Shown here: positions 8,101 through 15,773 of the stretch, in pieces
Layout: each line of letters opens with the position of its first letter
How positions within the stretch are numbered: position 1 is the stretch's first letter
From: Saccoglossus kowalevskii
Lineage: Eukaryota > Hemichordata > Enteropneusta > Harrimaniidae
Reading direction: 5' to 3'
Assembly: GCF_000003605.2 (NCBI RefSeq)
Contig: NW_003109346.1
Coordinates: forward strand, 1-15,941
DNA length: 15,941 bases
The notes under the pieces: generated by a model
What the model saw: only the letters and a program-made list of their open reading frames with translations
Told to the model about the DNA's origin: nothing
The model's database searches: none
Position numbers and translations under genes: made by a program

Positions 8101-8785
8101 TCCATACCACCCTCAATGCAATGGCCTTGTAGAGCGTTTTAACGCCACTTTAAAGGGCATGCTCAAGCGCATGTGTAGCGAACGCCCGAAAGATTGGGAT
8201 CGGTATATAGCACCTTTGTTGTTTGCGTACCGCGAGGCTCCTCAGGCTAGTTTAGGCTTTTCCCCCTTCGAACTATTGTATGGCAGGACCGTAAGAGGCC
8301 CTATGACCATACTTAGAGAATTGTGGACAGGGGAGGCTACCAGTCCTGAAGTCCTCAATACCTATGAGTATGTGCTTAATCTGAGAAATCGATTAGAAAC
8401 TACTTGTCAGATAGCACAGCAGGAACTAACAAAGTCAAGTGAGAGGTATAGATCGCATTTCGACAAAAAAACTAAACCTCGGAAGTTCGAAGTTGGTGAC
8501 CAGGTTTTGCTTTTGCTACCCACCTCTGCAGACAAACTGCGTATGCAATGGCAAGGTCCATATAAAATTAAAGAGCGGGTAGGGCAGGTGGACTATCGCA
8601 TAGACAAAAATGGTAAACTGAAGTTGTATCATATCAACATGTTAAAAAAGTATGAGGAAAGGAGTTTTGACAACTGTGAGAAAGATTCTATCACACGTTC
8701 AGAAGTGGGTACTGCAGGGCTATTAACATGCGTATCTACTGGCATGGTTGTAACCCCACCAGATGATCAGAGAGGATGGTCCTGA
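5171..8785 (+). CDS. Copy 2 Gag-protease-linker-integrase polyprotein
   Basis: A 1204-residue frame starts at ATG 5171. Residues about 55-100 are a charged predicted coiled coil. Residues about 123-280 are a capsid-like region resembling SCAN domains (LTEEGYREKFR, then FVVRLKHYLARWVEL). A CCHC zinc knuckle (CHRCGKLGHMKTKC, 324-337) binds RNA. The retropepsin active site is DTG at 431-433, and the domain ends near LVIGNIEGA. Residues 562-665 are 13 NGQSQSPD repeats. The integrase follows: HHCC finger (His822, His829, Cys859, Cys862), DD35E core (Asp892, Asp952, Glu988) and a GPY/F-like C-terminus from 1129. The protein would form particles, process itself and insert the cDNA. All motif residues are present. 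A 2-bp deletion near 8770, compared with copies 1 and 3, ends the frame early at 8785 and separates it from RT. Confidence 0.93.
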   Translation: MATNVITTPTGRGRILSPSFRDIAPSTVGEIRQQGEELGYQGADLDKYVRSTFKQMQDQERTERLAQRERDHKERLAERESQARLVEKELELTRLKMEMFKTGQSTSESKTSPFSIKIKAPPDFVQGDDMDVYIRRFEIFANNCQWSQDVWGVAFSGQLSGKALAIYNALDVEQTKDWASVKCAMLKAYNLTEEGYREKFRQSRPAKFETATQFVVRLKHYLARWVELSGIENTAEALIDLIAQEQYLSTCSYEVVMHVREHACNTVGEMATCVDRRDESRHYTGMNHKTPRVEKTSKNTSQLPSRAQGLEATGGQQSKCKPVCHRCGKLGHMKTKCWSTRDAKGNILTVGACMNTRSVLNASSDKSTVANRASTSVLITEGKQMQMTKIGDKVLPVPAMMGIGISEVAETISMPIAVGTVNGHKVSVLRDTGCSGVTVRTSLVHPSQMSDEEGTCILIDGSRIRTGIAELEVQTPYYTGPVRALCFKSPIWDLVIGNIEGAREPFNPDLGQDGGRSNMVNNRYLYRGTPCNETVSELQRHNKAGRQFHAPIRPGVQGKACNGQSQSPDNGQSQSPDNGQSQSPDNGQSQSPDNGQSQSPDNGQSQSPDNGQSQSPDNGQSQSPDNGQSQSPDNGQSQSPDNGQSQSPDNGQSQSPDNGQSQSPDNGQSQSEMEIRSHALTDHGVNRGEILTCGEIRTEYSTQTPEKSNSIDAVQGVVTRSQFWGGDKLKAPLKVLTRPNNTLVTTEELKAAQKRDPTLKRARELATKGVEINTGTSNICRFLFKKGLLYRHFHSPSLEFGRTFKQLVVPSAFRLEVMKLGHDSILAGHLGTQKTINKIFTQFYWPAMHEQIKRYCRSCDICQRTIPKGKIGKVPLGTMPLIDVPFKRVAMDLVGPIKPATTKGHQYILTVVDYATRYPEATPLKRISTEVVAEALFTIYCRVGFPEQVLTDQGTQFVSDVMREVSRLLSIKQLTTTPYHPQCNGLVERFNATLKGMLKRMCSERPKDWDRYIAPLLFAYREAPQASLGFSPFELLYGRTVRGPMTILRELWTGEATSPEVLNTYEYVLNLRNRLETTCQIAQQELTKSSERYRSHFDKKTKPRKFEVGDQVLLLLPTSADKLRMQWQGPYKIKERVGQVDYRIDKNGKLKLYHINMLKKYEERSFDNCEKDSITRSEVGTAGLLTCVSTGMVVTPPDDQRGWS
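6854..7184 (+). repeat. 24-bp coding minisatellite, copy 2 (13 full units)
   Basis: Thirteen full units encode NGQSQSPD (6854-7165), and a partial unit leads into SEMEIRS. The first ten units start with AAT. The last three full units and the partial one start with AAC, a block-wise synonymous boundary at 7094. All units have CAG (Gln). The array sits between protease and integrase within the long frame. Confidence 0.97.
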
Positions 8786-10259
8786 ATGTCGGTCTCCTGA
8801 CATAATAGAATTTGTGCCCCTTTTAGGGGAGGAGACAATTGAAGATGTGCATTTAGGCCCAGATCTCTTGGAGAGTCAGGTAATGGAAATCAAATTAATT
8901 TTGAGAAAGTTTACAAAAACTTTAACAGACTTGCCTGGACAGTCGAAGGTTGGGTGCCATGATATAAAGTTGACGACAGATCAACCAATCAAGTGCAAGG
9001 CATATGCAAACCCCTTCGCAACCCAGAAGTTGGTCATTAAGGAAGTGGAAGATATGTTAAAGATGGGCATCATAGAACGGTCAGATTCACCCTATGCTGC
9101 TCCTATTGTCTTGATTAAGAAAAAAGACGGAAAGATTCGTTTTTGTACAGACTTCCGTCGTCTTAATCAAATAACCGTCTTCGATGCCGAACCAATGCCT
9201 AACCCTGAGGAGTTATTCTCCAATCTTGCTGAGGGTCGATACTTGACAAAACTTGACTTGACCAAGGGTTTTTGGCAAATACCCTTGACCCCTGGGTCAA
9301 AACCTAAAACTGCTTTTCTCACTCCACTTGGGTTGTTCCAGTATAGGGTTATGCCCTTTGGCTTGGTCAATAGTCCCAGTACGTTCTCGAGAATGATGAG
9401 GGTTATTCTCGGGGGTATGCATGGAAAGGTCGTCAATCTGGTAGACGATATATTGATATACAATAAACTATGGGAAGATCATGTGTGCACCCTTGTTGAG
9501 GTTCTACAGCGTCTTCAAGAGGCTGGTTTAACAGTTAAACCATCAAAATGTTATATTGGTTTTTCCCAACTTGAATTTGTCGGCCACGTCGTAGGGCATG
9601 GTGAGTTGCGGACCATGCCCAGTAAAATCAATGCCATGCAAAATGCGCGAAGACCAGAAACAGTTACCCAAGTAAGGGCCCTGCTAGCATATGCGGGATA
9701 TTATCGCAAATTTGTACCCAATTTCACAGCTATCGCTGCTCCTTTGTACGATCTAACCCGAAAAGGTCTGCCGAAAAAAGTAATTTGGGAGATGGTTCAT
9801 CAGCTCGCCTTTGAACAACTAAAACATGCTCTTAGCAATCCCCCAATCCTTAAATTGCCAGACTTTAATCGTACATTTGTTCTGAGAACTGATGCTGCTG
9901 AAGTGGGGCTAGGGGCGGTTCTGCTTCAATATTACGATGAAGTAGCCTTTCCCGTGGCATTTGCAAGCCGAAAACTAACTAAAGCAGAGGTAAATTATGC
10001 GGTAATAGAGAAGGAATGTCTTGCGTTAATATGGGGCCTGCGAAAATTTCAACAGTACCTTCATACTGCTAGTTTCTGGATTGAAACCGATCACAAACCA
10101 CTGATATATATGAAAAGTGCAAAATTTACTAATAGCAGGATTATGAGATGGGCGTTGTATATGCAATCATTTTCATATCGAATTATAGCAATTAAAGGTA
10201 GTCACAATATAGGGGCGGATTACCTTAGTAGGAGTTCAGACAAAGGTATGTTGGGTTAA
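8763..10259 (+). CDS. Copy 2 reverse transcriptase-RNase H
   Basis: A 498-residue frame encodes the replicative enzyme that turns element RNA into cDNA. RT motifs in order are PYAAPIVLIKKKDGKIRFCT, LDLTKGFWQIPL (catalytic Asp165), MPFGLVNSPSTFSRMM, and LVDD with the catalytic pair at 228-229. The usual Tyr or Phe of YxDD is Leu here. RNase H residues are Asp377 (RTDAAEVGLG), Glu418 (EKECLALIW), Asp443 (ETDHKPL) and Asp486 (NIGADYLSR). The frame overlaps the upstream one by 23 bases in the +1 frame. ATG 8763 is upstream of RT homology, but in copies 1 and 3 the same ATG is out of frame with RT. It is thus probably an accident of the deletion, and expression in this copy would need frameshifting or reinitiation. 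The frame ends at TAA 10257-10259. Confidence 0.93.
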   Translation: MIREDGPECRSPDIIEFVPLLGEETIEDVHLGPDLLESQVMEIKLILRKFTKTLTDLPGQSKVGCHDIKLTTDQPIKCKAYANPFATQKLVIKEVEDMLKMGIIERSDSPYAAPIVLIKKKDGKIRFCTDFRRLNQITVFDAEPMPNPEELFSNLAEGRYLTKLDLTKGFWQIPLTPGSKPKTAFLTPLGLFQYRVMPFGLVNSPSTFSRMMRVILGGMHGKVVNLVDDILIYNKLWEDHVCTLVEVLQRLQEAGLTVKPSKCYIGFSQLEFVGHVVGHGELRTMPSKINAMQNARRPETVTQVRALLAYAGYYRKFVPNFTAIAAPLYDLTRKGLPKKVIWEMVHQLAFEQLKHALSNPPILKLPDFNRTFVLRTDAAEVGLGAVLLQYYDEVAFPVAFASRKLTKAEVNYAVIEKECLALIWGLRKFQQYLHTASFWIETDHKPLIYMKSAKFTNSRIMRWALYMQSFSYRIIAIKGSHNIGADYLSRSSDKGMLG

Positions 10260-10301
10260 ATTAAATATCAATTGCTTTAGAATAAAACTTGTGGGTGTTG
10301 G

Positions 10302-10324
10302 CATAATCATGGTCTATGATTACG
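10302..10324 (+). other. Hairpin upstream of the G-rich tract, copy 2
   Basis: This is the counterpart of the 3754-3776 inverted repeat. One T-to-C change in the 3' arm leaves 8 of 9 pairs, with the same 5-base loop. Confidence 0.5.
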
Positions 10325-10328
10325 ACTT

Positions 10329-10338
10329 GGTATGGGGG
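10329..10338 (+). promoter_or_regulatory. Candidate polypurine tract of copy 2
   Basis: GGTATGGGGG lies two bases before the TGTCACAAGG start of LTR B. It is the best positional candidate for the plus-strand primer, with a cleaner G run than in copy 1. Confidence 0.55.
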
Positions 10339-10340
10339 TA

Positions 10341-11547
10341 TGTCACAAGGTTCGTGATGGTATACATGCCGGGTTAAATTTAGGGTTTGGAGAAAAGGTA
10401 TATTAAAATACAGCCAGAGGTAGGATTATTTCACAGCCGAGCTAGTAGACTTTGAAACACTTACACACCCCAAAACTCCATTCATAAAGAGACGCGTGTC
10501 ATACGTGTGCCGGCTATTGATTACAAACACCGGTTAAGTGACTACCAAGAATGATAGCACCAGTGTATTGTGTAAGCAGATTCCAACTATGTTCAGTTGC
10601 CATGACAATGATTCCAGGTGGGGGACGTTATAAAAGGTCAAGGTAGACGCAGCCGCGGGAGAGAACATTAAGAACTGAGGCAGCGACAGCAACCGGAGCC
10701 AGCCTTGTGTTGCGAGTGAACGGGGAGAGTTAGTTCATCCCCATGTGGTGTGCAAGCTACTCGCTTAGTCGACGGACGTTGTGTAGATACAGTGGAAGAC
10801 TGGGCTCCTTTTCTACGTGCTGTTCCACGGAACTTTTGTGTTCGACACGAATCCTACAAGGTATCCTACGAGAAACCAGGCCTGAGTATCGAACTGAATC
10901 TACATGTAGCAACGTTTCTACTATAACCCGACAGAAGCCGGTAATTATCACGCTCATTACACGCACATTAGGCTAGGGACCATTGGCTGTGTTTTGAATG
11001 TATTTTGGATAACTATTTGGCTAATTTAGTGGTTAAATTATTGTATTCTTATTTGAAATTGTAACAGTATTAGTTTAATTGTATTTTGTGACAGCCCGTT
11101 TCCTGCTTCAACGTTTCGCGCGCACGTCGGCGCAGTTAAGTAGCGGCGTCGTTCCATACGTAAAAGGTGCATTGCCTATTGTGAATCATCCCGGTTTCGG
11201 GTTGAGTAAACTGGTTATTCATGGGACGCCACTGCTTTATCCTGCCCTGACATGCGTGTTAATTTTTCCTATTGTACAGCGACTTGTATCTTTGTTACGT
11301 TGATTCATATCAGCGAATTCTGTGTATCATAACCGGTTGTACAATTAAACCATCCTTTACGATATTACTGTGCATTTCATTGTGTGCGAGTGGGTCTGGT
11401 ACTATAATAAGTTGTACAGGAGACAATCCAGGCATCAGCTGGCTTATTTTCGATATTTCAATCAGTAGGGTGTCAAAGAACCCACAACACGAGGTGAAGG
11501 CGTGCCTCTTATCACTTTGTGGTCGGATGCAAGCCTACCCTGTGACA
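10341..11547 (+). repeat. LTR B (shared by copies 2 and 3)
   Basis: This 1207-bp LTR begins TGTCACAAGGT and ends ACCCTGTGACA, with inverted ends matching at 10 of 11 positions. It carries the same landmarks as LTR A: TATA box, GC-rich CGCGCGCACGTCGGCGC block, and an imperfect hairpin at 11186-11205. Its terminal TG is intact. It is the 3' LTR of copy 2 and the 5' LTR of copy 3. Small frames inside (for example 11079-11303) match those in LTR A but have no recognisable domain. Confidence 0.92.
10629..10636 (+). promoter_or_regulatory. TATA box in LTR B
   Basis: TATAAAAG sits in the same context as in LTR A, 288 bases into the LTR. It is the likely promoter for copy 3 transcripts. Confidence 0.75.
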
Positions 11548-11549
11548 AA

Positions 11550-11567
11550 TGGTGTCAGAAGTGGGAT
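11550..11567 (+). other. Primer-binding site (tRNA-Leu) of copy 3
   Basis: The 18 bases are identical to 4996-5013, again two bases after the LTR end, complementary to the tRNA-Leu 3' end. Confidence 0.85.
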
Positions 11568-11606
11568 CTGCTTTATGAAAAACAAAACAAAAATTGTTAA
11601 GCAGAT
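11566..11606 (+). other. Primer-binding-site hairpin, copy 3
   Basis: The arms ATCTGCTT and AAGCAGAT are identical to copy 2. The loop is 25 bases and differs by several changes. The rest of the leader to 11723 holds no gene. Confidence 0.6.
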
Positions 11607-11723
11607 AATTATCGGTGCGAGGAAAATCATTTTAACTTAAAACCTGCCAGCTTACGCGATTGATTCCCCGACCAGTCTCACACGGGCACATTGTGAATAG
11701 CGATTTAATAATAAGTGTACATT

Positions 11724-12766
11724 ATGGCAACAAACGTTATCACAACGCCAAAGGGACGGGGTAGAATATTATCGCCTTCATTTCGGGACATTGCTCCTAG
11801 TACTGTCGGCGAAATTAGACAACAGGGCGAGGAATTGGGTTATCAGGGGCAGATTTAGATAAATATGTCCGTTCTACATTTAAACAAATGCAAGACCAAG
11901 AACGAACTGAACGTTTGGCTCAGAGAGAAAGGGACCACAAGGAACGTTTGGCTGAAAGAGAAAGCCAAGCGTGTTTGGTTGAAAAAGAACTGGAACTGAC
12001 AAGGCTAAAAATGTAGATTGTCCCGTTTTGAACATTTCCATCTGAATCCAAAACCTCTCCCTTTTCAATTAAAATTAAAGCCCCTCCTGATTTTGTGCAA
12101 GGAGATGACATGGATGTGTATATAAGGCGTTTTGAAATATTTGCTAATAATTGCCAATGGAGCCAAGATGTATGGGGGGTCGCATTTAGTGGGCAGTTGT
12201 CGGGGAAGGCATTGGCTATATATAATGCATTGGATGTTGAGCAGACTAAGAATTGGGCGAGCGTGAAATGCGCTATGCTAAAAGCATACAATCTTACCGA
12301 GGAAGGGTATAGGGAAAAATTTAGACAATCTAGACCTGCTAAGTTTGAAACGGCTACCCAATTTGTCGTTAGGCTAAAACATTATTTGGCACGATGGGTT
12401 GAACTGTCTGTCATTGAAAATACAGTGGAGGCATTAATAGATTTAATTGCACAGGAGCAATACCTGTCCACTTGCAGTTACGAAGTTGTGATGCATGTCA
12501 GAGAGCATACGTGCAATACTGTGGGTGAGATGGCTACCTGTGTTGATCGTCGTGATGAAAGTCGACACTACACTGGTATGAACCATAAAACACCGCGTGT
12601 AGAAAAACCATCCAAAAATACAAGTCAGTTACCCAGTCGTGCACAGGGATTAGAAGTGACAGGGGGTCAACAGTCAAAATGTAAACCAGTATGCCATCGG
12701 TGTGGTAAGCTGGGGCACATGAAGACTAAATGCTGGTCAACACGTGATGCTAAAGACAACATATAG
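11724..12766 (+). pseudogene. Copy 3 gag, broken
   Basis: ATG 11724 aligns with the copy 2 start. A G run of four bases (11846-11849) instead of five shifts the frame, and TAG 11856-11858 stops it after 44 codons. Further on, a 29-bp inversion (12012-12040) brings two more stops into the ancestral frame. From about 12041 the frame is open again through the SCAN-like capsid region and the intact CCHC knuckle (CHRCGKLGHMKTKC). It ends at TAG 12764-12766, where copy 2 has TTG. The capsid part is otherwise close to copy 2, with a few substitutions such as GIENT to VIENT. Three independent lesions mean this copy cannot make Gag. Confidence 0.92.
12012..12040 (+). other. 29-bp in-place inversion in copy 3 gag
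   Basis: The 29 bases here are the exact reverse complement of 5460-5488 in copy 2, with identical flanks on both sides. The inverted segment starts TGTAGATTG and ends ACATTTCCA. No bases are gained or lost. The minus strand here therefore encodes the Gag residues MEMFKTGQST. Confidence 0.95.
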
Positions 12767-13281
12767 ACAGTTGGGGCATGCATGAATACTCGTAGCGTCC
12801 TTAATGCCTCATCTGACAAATCTACTGTGGCTAATAGGGCAAGTACCTCGGTGCTGATCACCGAGGGCAAACAGATGCAAATGACTAAAATTGGAGATGA
12901 CAAGGTCCTGTCTGTGCCTGCTATGATGGGGATTGTATCAGTGAGGTGGCTGAGACTACATCCATGCCTATTGCAGTGGGCACAGTGAATGGTCATAAGG
13001 TGAGTGTTCTCCGTGACACTGGTTGTAGTGGGGTAACAGTACAAACTAGTTTGGTGCACCCATCGCAAATGAGTGACGAGGAGGGCACTTGCATACTAAT
13101 TGACGGTTCTAGAATTAGAACAGGTATAGCAGAGTTGGAAGTCCAAACGCCTTACTACACTGGACCTGTGAGAGCACTCTGTTTCAAATCTCCAATATGG
13201 GACCTGGTTATCGGTAACATAGAGGGCGCTAGGGAACCCTTTAACCCCGACCTAGGTCAAGATGGAGGTCGAACATGGTGA
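12767..13281 (+). pseudogene. Copy 3 protease region, broken
   Basis: The frame after TAG 12766 reads MNTRSVLNASSDKSTVANRA as in copy 2. It carries a 3-bp insertion (one Asp codon) near 12899. A 1-bp deletion in GGGATTGTATC near 12935 then shifts it. From 12946 the protease is open in the new frame, with the active site DTG in VLRDTGCSGVTV and the C-terminal DLVIGNIEGA. A 4-bp deletion at about 13264 (GATGGAGGTCG against GATGGAGGGAGGTCG in copies 1 and 2) shifts it again. It ends at 13281, so protease and integrase are no longer joined. Confidence 0.9.
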
Positions 13282-15773
13282 ACAATCGTTATTTGTATAG
13301 AGGAACCCCATGTAATGAAACAGTGCCCGAGTTACAGAGACACAATAAGGCAGGGAGGCAGTTTCATGCCCCCATAAGGCCGGGTGTCCAAGGCAAGGCG
13401 TGCAACGGTCAGAGCCAGAGCCCTGACAACGGTCAGAGCCAGAGCCCCGACAACGGTCAGAGCCAGAGCCCCGACAACGGTCAGAGCCAGAGCCCCGACA
13501 ACGGTCAGAGCCAGAGCCCCGACAACGGTCAGAGCCAGAGCCCCGACAACGGTCAGAGCCAGAGCCCCGACAACGGTCAGAGCCAGAGCCCCGACAACGG
13601 TCAGAGCCAGAGCCCCGACAACGGTCAGAGCCAGAGCCCCGACAACGGTCAGAGCCAGAGCCCCAACAACGGTCAGGGCCAGAGGGAGATGGAAATAAGG
13701 TCACATGCCCTTACTGATCATGGTGTTAATCGCGGGGAAATCCTAACTTGTGGGAAGATAAGAAATGAATATTCTACTCAAACCCCAGAAAAGAGTAACT
13801 CGATTGATGCGGTGCAGGGCATAGTGACAAGGTCCCAGTTTTGGGGTGAGGACAAACTCAAGGCACCTCTTGAGGTCCTACCATGCCCAAATAATACATC
13901 GGTCACGACAGAAGAGTTAAAAGCAGCACGAAAACGTGATCCAACTTTGAAGCGAGCCCGGGAATTGGCTACGAAGGGAGTGGAAATCAATACAGGCACT
14001 TCAAATATCTGTTTCCATTTTAAAAAAGGATTGTTGTATCGTCATTTCCACTCTCCGTCATTAGAATTTGGGAGGACTTTTAAACAACTGGTGGTGCCAT
14101 CAGCTTTTCGTCTGGAAGTTATGAAGCTGGGGCATGACTCAATCCTTGCAGGCCATTTGGGTACCCAGAAAACTATCAATAAGATTTTTACCCAGTTTTA
14201 TTGGCCAGCAATGCATGAACAAATTAAAAGATATTGTCGATTATGCGACATTTGTCAATGTACCATCCCAAAAGGGAAAATAGGGAAGGTCCCTCTTGGT
14301 ACAATGCCATTAATAGATGTACCATTTAAAAGGGTGGCGATGGATCTTGTAGGGCCCATCAAACCAGCCACTACAAAGGGTCATCAATATATCTTAACTG
14401 TGGTCGATTACGCAACACGTTACCCAGAGGCTACACCTCTGAAACGGATTTCAACAGAAGTTGTAGCTGAGGCATTATTCACTATATATTGTAGAGTAGG
14501 ATTTCCAGAACAAGTACTTACAGACCATGGTACACAGTTTGTGAGTGATGTGATGAGGGAGGTCAGTAGGCTGTTGTCAATCAAGCAGCTAACCACTACC
14601 CCATACCACCCTCAATGCAATGGCCTTGTAGAGCGTTTTAACGCCACTTTAAAGGGCATGCTCAAGCGCATGTGTAGTGAACGCCCGAAAGATTGGAATC
14701 GGTATATAGCACCTTTGTTGTTTGCATACCGCGAGGCTCCTCAGGCTAGTTTAGGCTTTTCCCCCTTCGAACTATTGTATGGCAGGACCGTAAGAGGCCC
14801 TATGACCATACTTAGAGAATTGTGGACAGGGGAGGCTACCAGTCCTGAAGTCCTCAATACCTATGAGTATGTGCTTAATCTGAGAAATCGATTAGAAACT
14901 ACTTGTCAGATAGCACAGCAGGAACTAACAAAGTCACGTGAGAGGTATAGATCGCATTTCGACAAAAAAACTAAACCTCGGAAGTTTGAAGTTGGTGACC
15001 AGGTTTTGCTTTTGCTACCCACCTCTGCAGACAAACTGCGTATGCAATGGCAAGGACCATATAAAATTAAAGAGCGGGTAGGGCAGGTGGACTACCGCAT
15101 AGACAAAAATGGTAAACTGAAGTTGTATCATATCAACATGTTAAAAAAGTATGAGGAAAGAAAGAGTATGGATAACTGTGAGAAAGATTCTATCACACAT
15201 CCACAAGTGAATACTGCAGGGCTATTAACATGCGTATCTACTGGCATGGTTGTAACTCCACCAGATGATCAGAGAGAGGATGGTCCTGAATGTCGGTCTC
15301 CAGACATAATAGAATTTGTGCCCCTTTTAGGGGAGGAGACAATTGAAGATGTGCATTTAGGCCCAGATCTCTTGGAGAGTCAGGTAATGGAAATCAAAAT
15401 AATTTTGAGAAAGTTTACAAAAACTTTAACAGACTTGCCTGGACAGTCGACGGTTGGGTGCCATGATATAAAGTTGACGACAGATCAACTAATCAAGTGC
15501 AAGACATATGCAAATCCCTTCGCAACCCAGAAGTTAGTCATTAAGGAAGTGGAAGATATGTTAAAGATGGGCATCATAGAACGGTCAGATTCACCCTATG
15601 CTGCTCCTATTGTCTTGATTAAGAAAAAAGACGGAAAGATTCGTTTTTGTACAGACTTCCGGCGTCTTAATCAAATAACCGTCTTCGATGCCGAACCAAT
15701 GCCTAACCCTGAGGAGTTATTCTCCAATCTTGCTGAGGGTCGATACTTGACAAAACTTGACTTGACCAAGTAG
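13275..15773 (+). pseudogene. Copy 3 minisatellite-integrase-RT frame, truncated in RT
   Basis: An 832-codon open frame runs from inside the linker to the RT. The Met at 13275 is an internal residue of copies 2 and 3 and not a demonstrated start. It contains 11 NGQSQSPD-type units and the integrase HHCC finger (first His codon at 14133). Near the Cys residues it has RLCDICQC where copy 2 has RSCDICQR. It has the DD35E core, with Asp in LTDHG (14523) and Glu at 14631, and the GPY/F-like end. It passes without interruption into the RT fingers (SDSPYAAPIVLIKKKDGK) and the first catalytic Asp at 15759-15761. Homology stops after 15770 and TAG 15771-15773 ends the frame, so LVDD and RNase H are missing. 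It is the best evidence that integrase and RT were originally one polypeptide. Confidence 0.9.
13404..13686 (+). repeat. 24-bp coding minisatellite, copy 3 (11 full units)
   Basis: Eleven full units run from 13404 to 13667, with a partial unit to about 13686. All have CAG (Gln) and AAC at the first codon. The last full unit has AAC in place of GAC (Asp to Asn), and the partial unit has GGC in place of AGC (Ser to Gly). Degeneracy is limited to the edge. Confidence 0.97.

Larger units (their letters stand above)
3793..11547 (+). mobile_element. Copy 2: near-complete Gmr1-like Ty3/gypsy LTR retrotransposon
   Basis: This is the only copy with both LTRs and the full coding interior in view. Its order is LTR A, tRNA-Leu primer-binding site, leader, Gag-protease-minisatellite-integrase, RT-RNase H, G-rich tract, LTR B. 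Integrase lies upstream of RT, as in Ty1/copia elements, but the RT, RNase H and integrase motifs are of Ty3/gypsy type. That combination is known for the Gmr1-like group of animal elements. By eye the two LTRs differ by about 30 substitutions and three small indels over 1.2 kb, roughly 2.5 percent. In a recombined array this cannot be read simply as insertion age. No envelope-like gene is present. Confidence 0.93.
1..15770 (+). repeat. Tandem array of three copies of one LTR retrotransposon
   Basis: Three head-to-tail copies of the same element share single LTRs. Equivalent protease positions lie at 1, 6635 and 13189, so the period is 6634 and then 6554 bases. The difference comes mainly from minisatellite unit number and small indels. 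The order read along the plus strand is interior 1 (partial), LTR A, interior 2, LTR B, interior 3 (partial). No target-site duplication can flank copy 2, because the bases next to its LTRs are the interiors of its neighbours. Homology stops abruptly after 15770. The layout fits unequal recombination between LTRs. An assembly join is less likely, because the copies differ by many private substitutions and indels. Confidence 0.95.

Noticed and set aside
8763-8785. Programmed +1 frameshift as the normal way to make RT
   Set aside because: Copies 1 and 3 are in one frame across this site, so a 2-bp deletion in copy 2 is the simpler reading.
10260-11723. An envelope-like third gene after RNase H
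   Set aside because: Only 81 bases separate the pol stop from the LTR. The rest of the non-coding block is LTR and leader.
11880-12068. Reverse-strand frame in copy 3 gag
   Set aside because: It is a shadow frame. The part resembling Gag comes from the 29-bp inversion.
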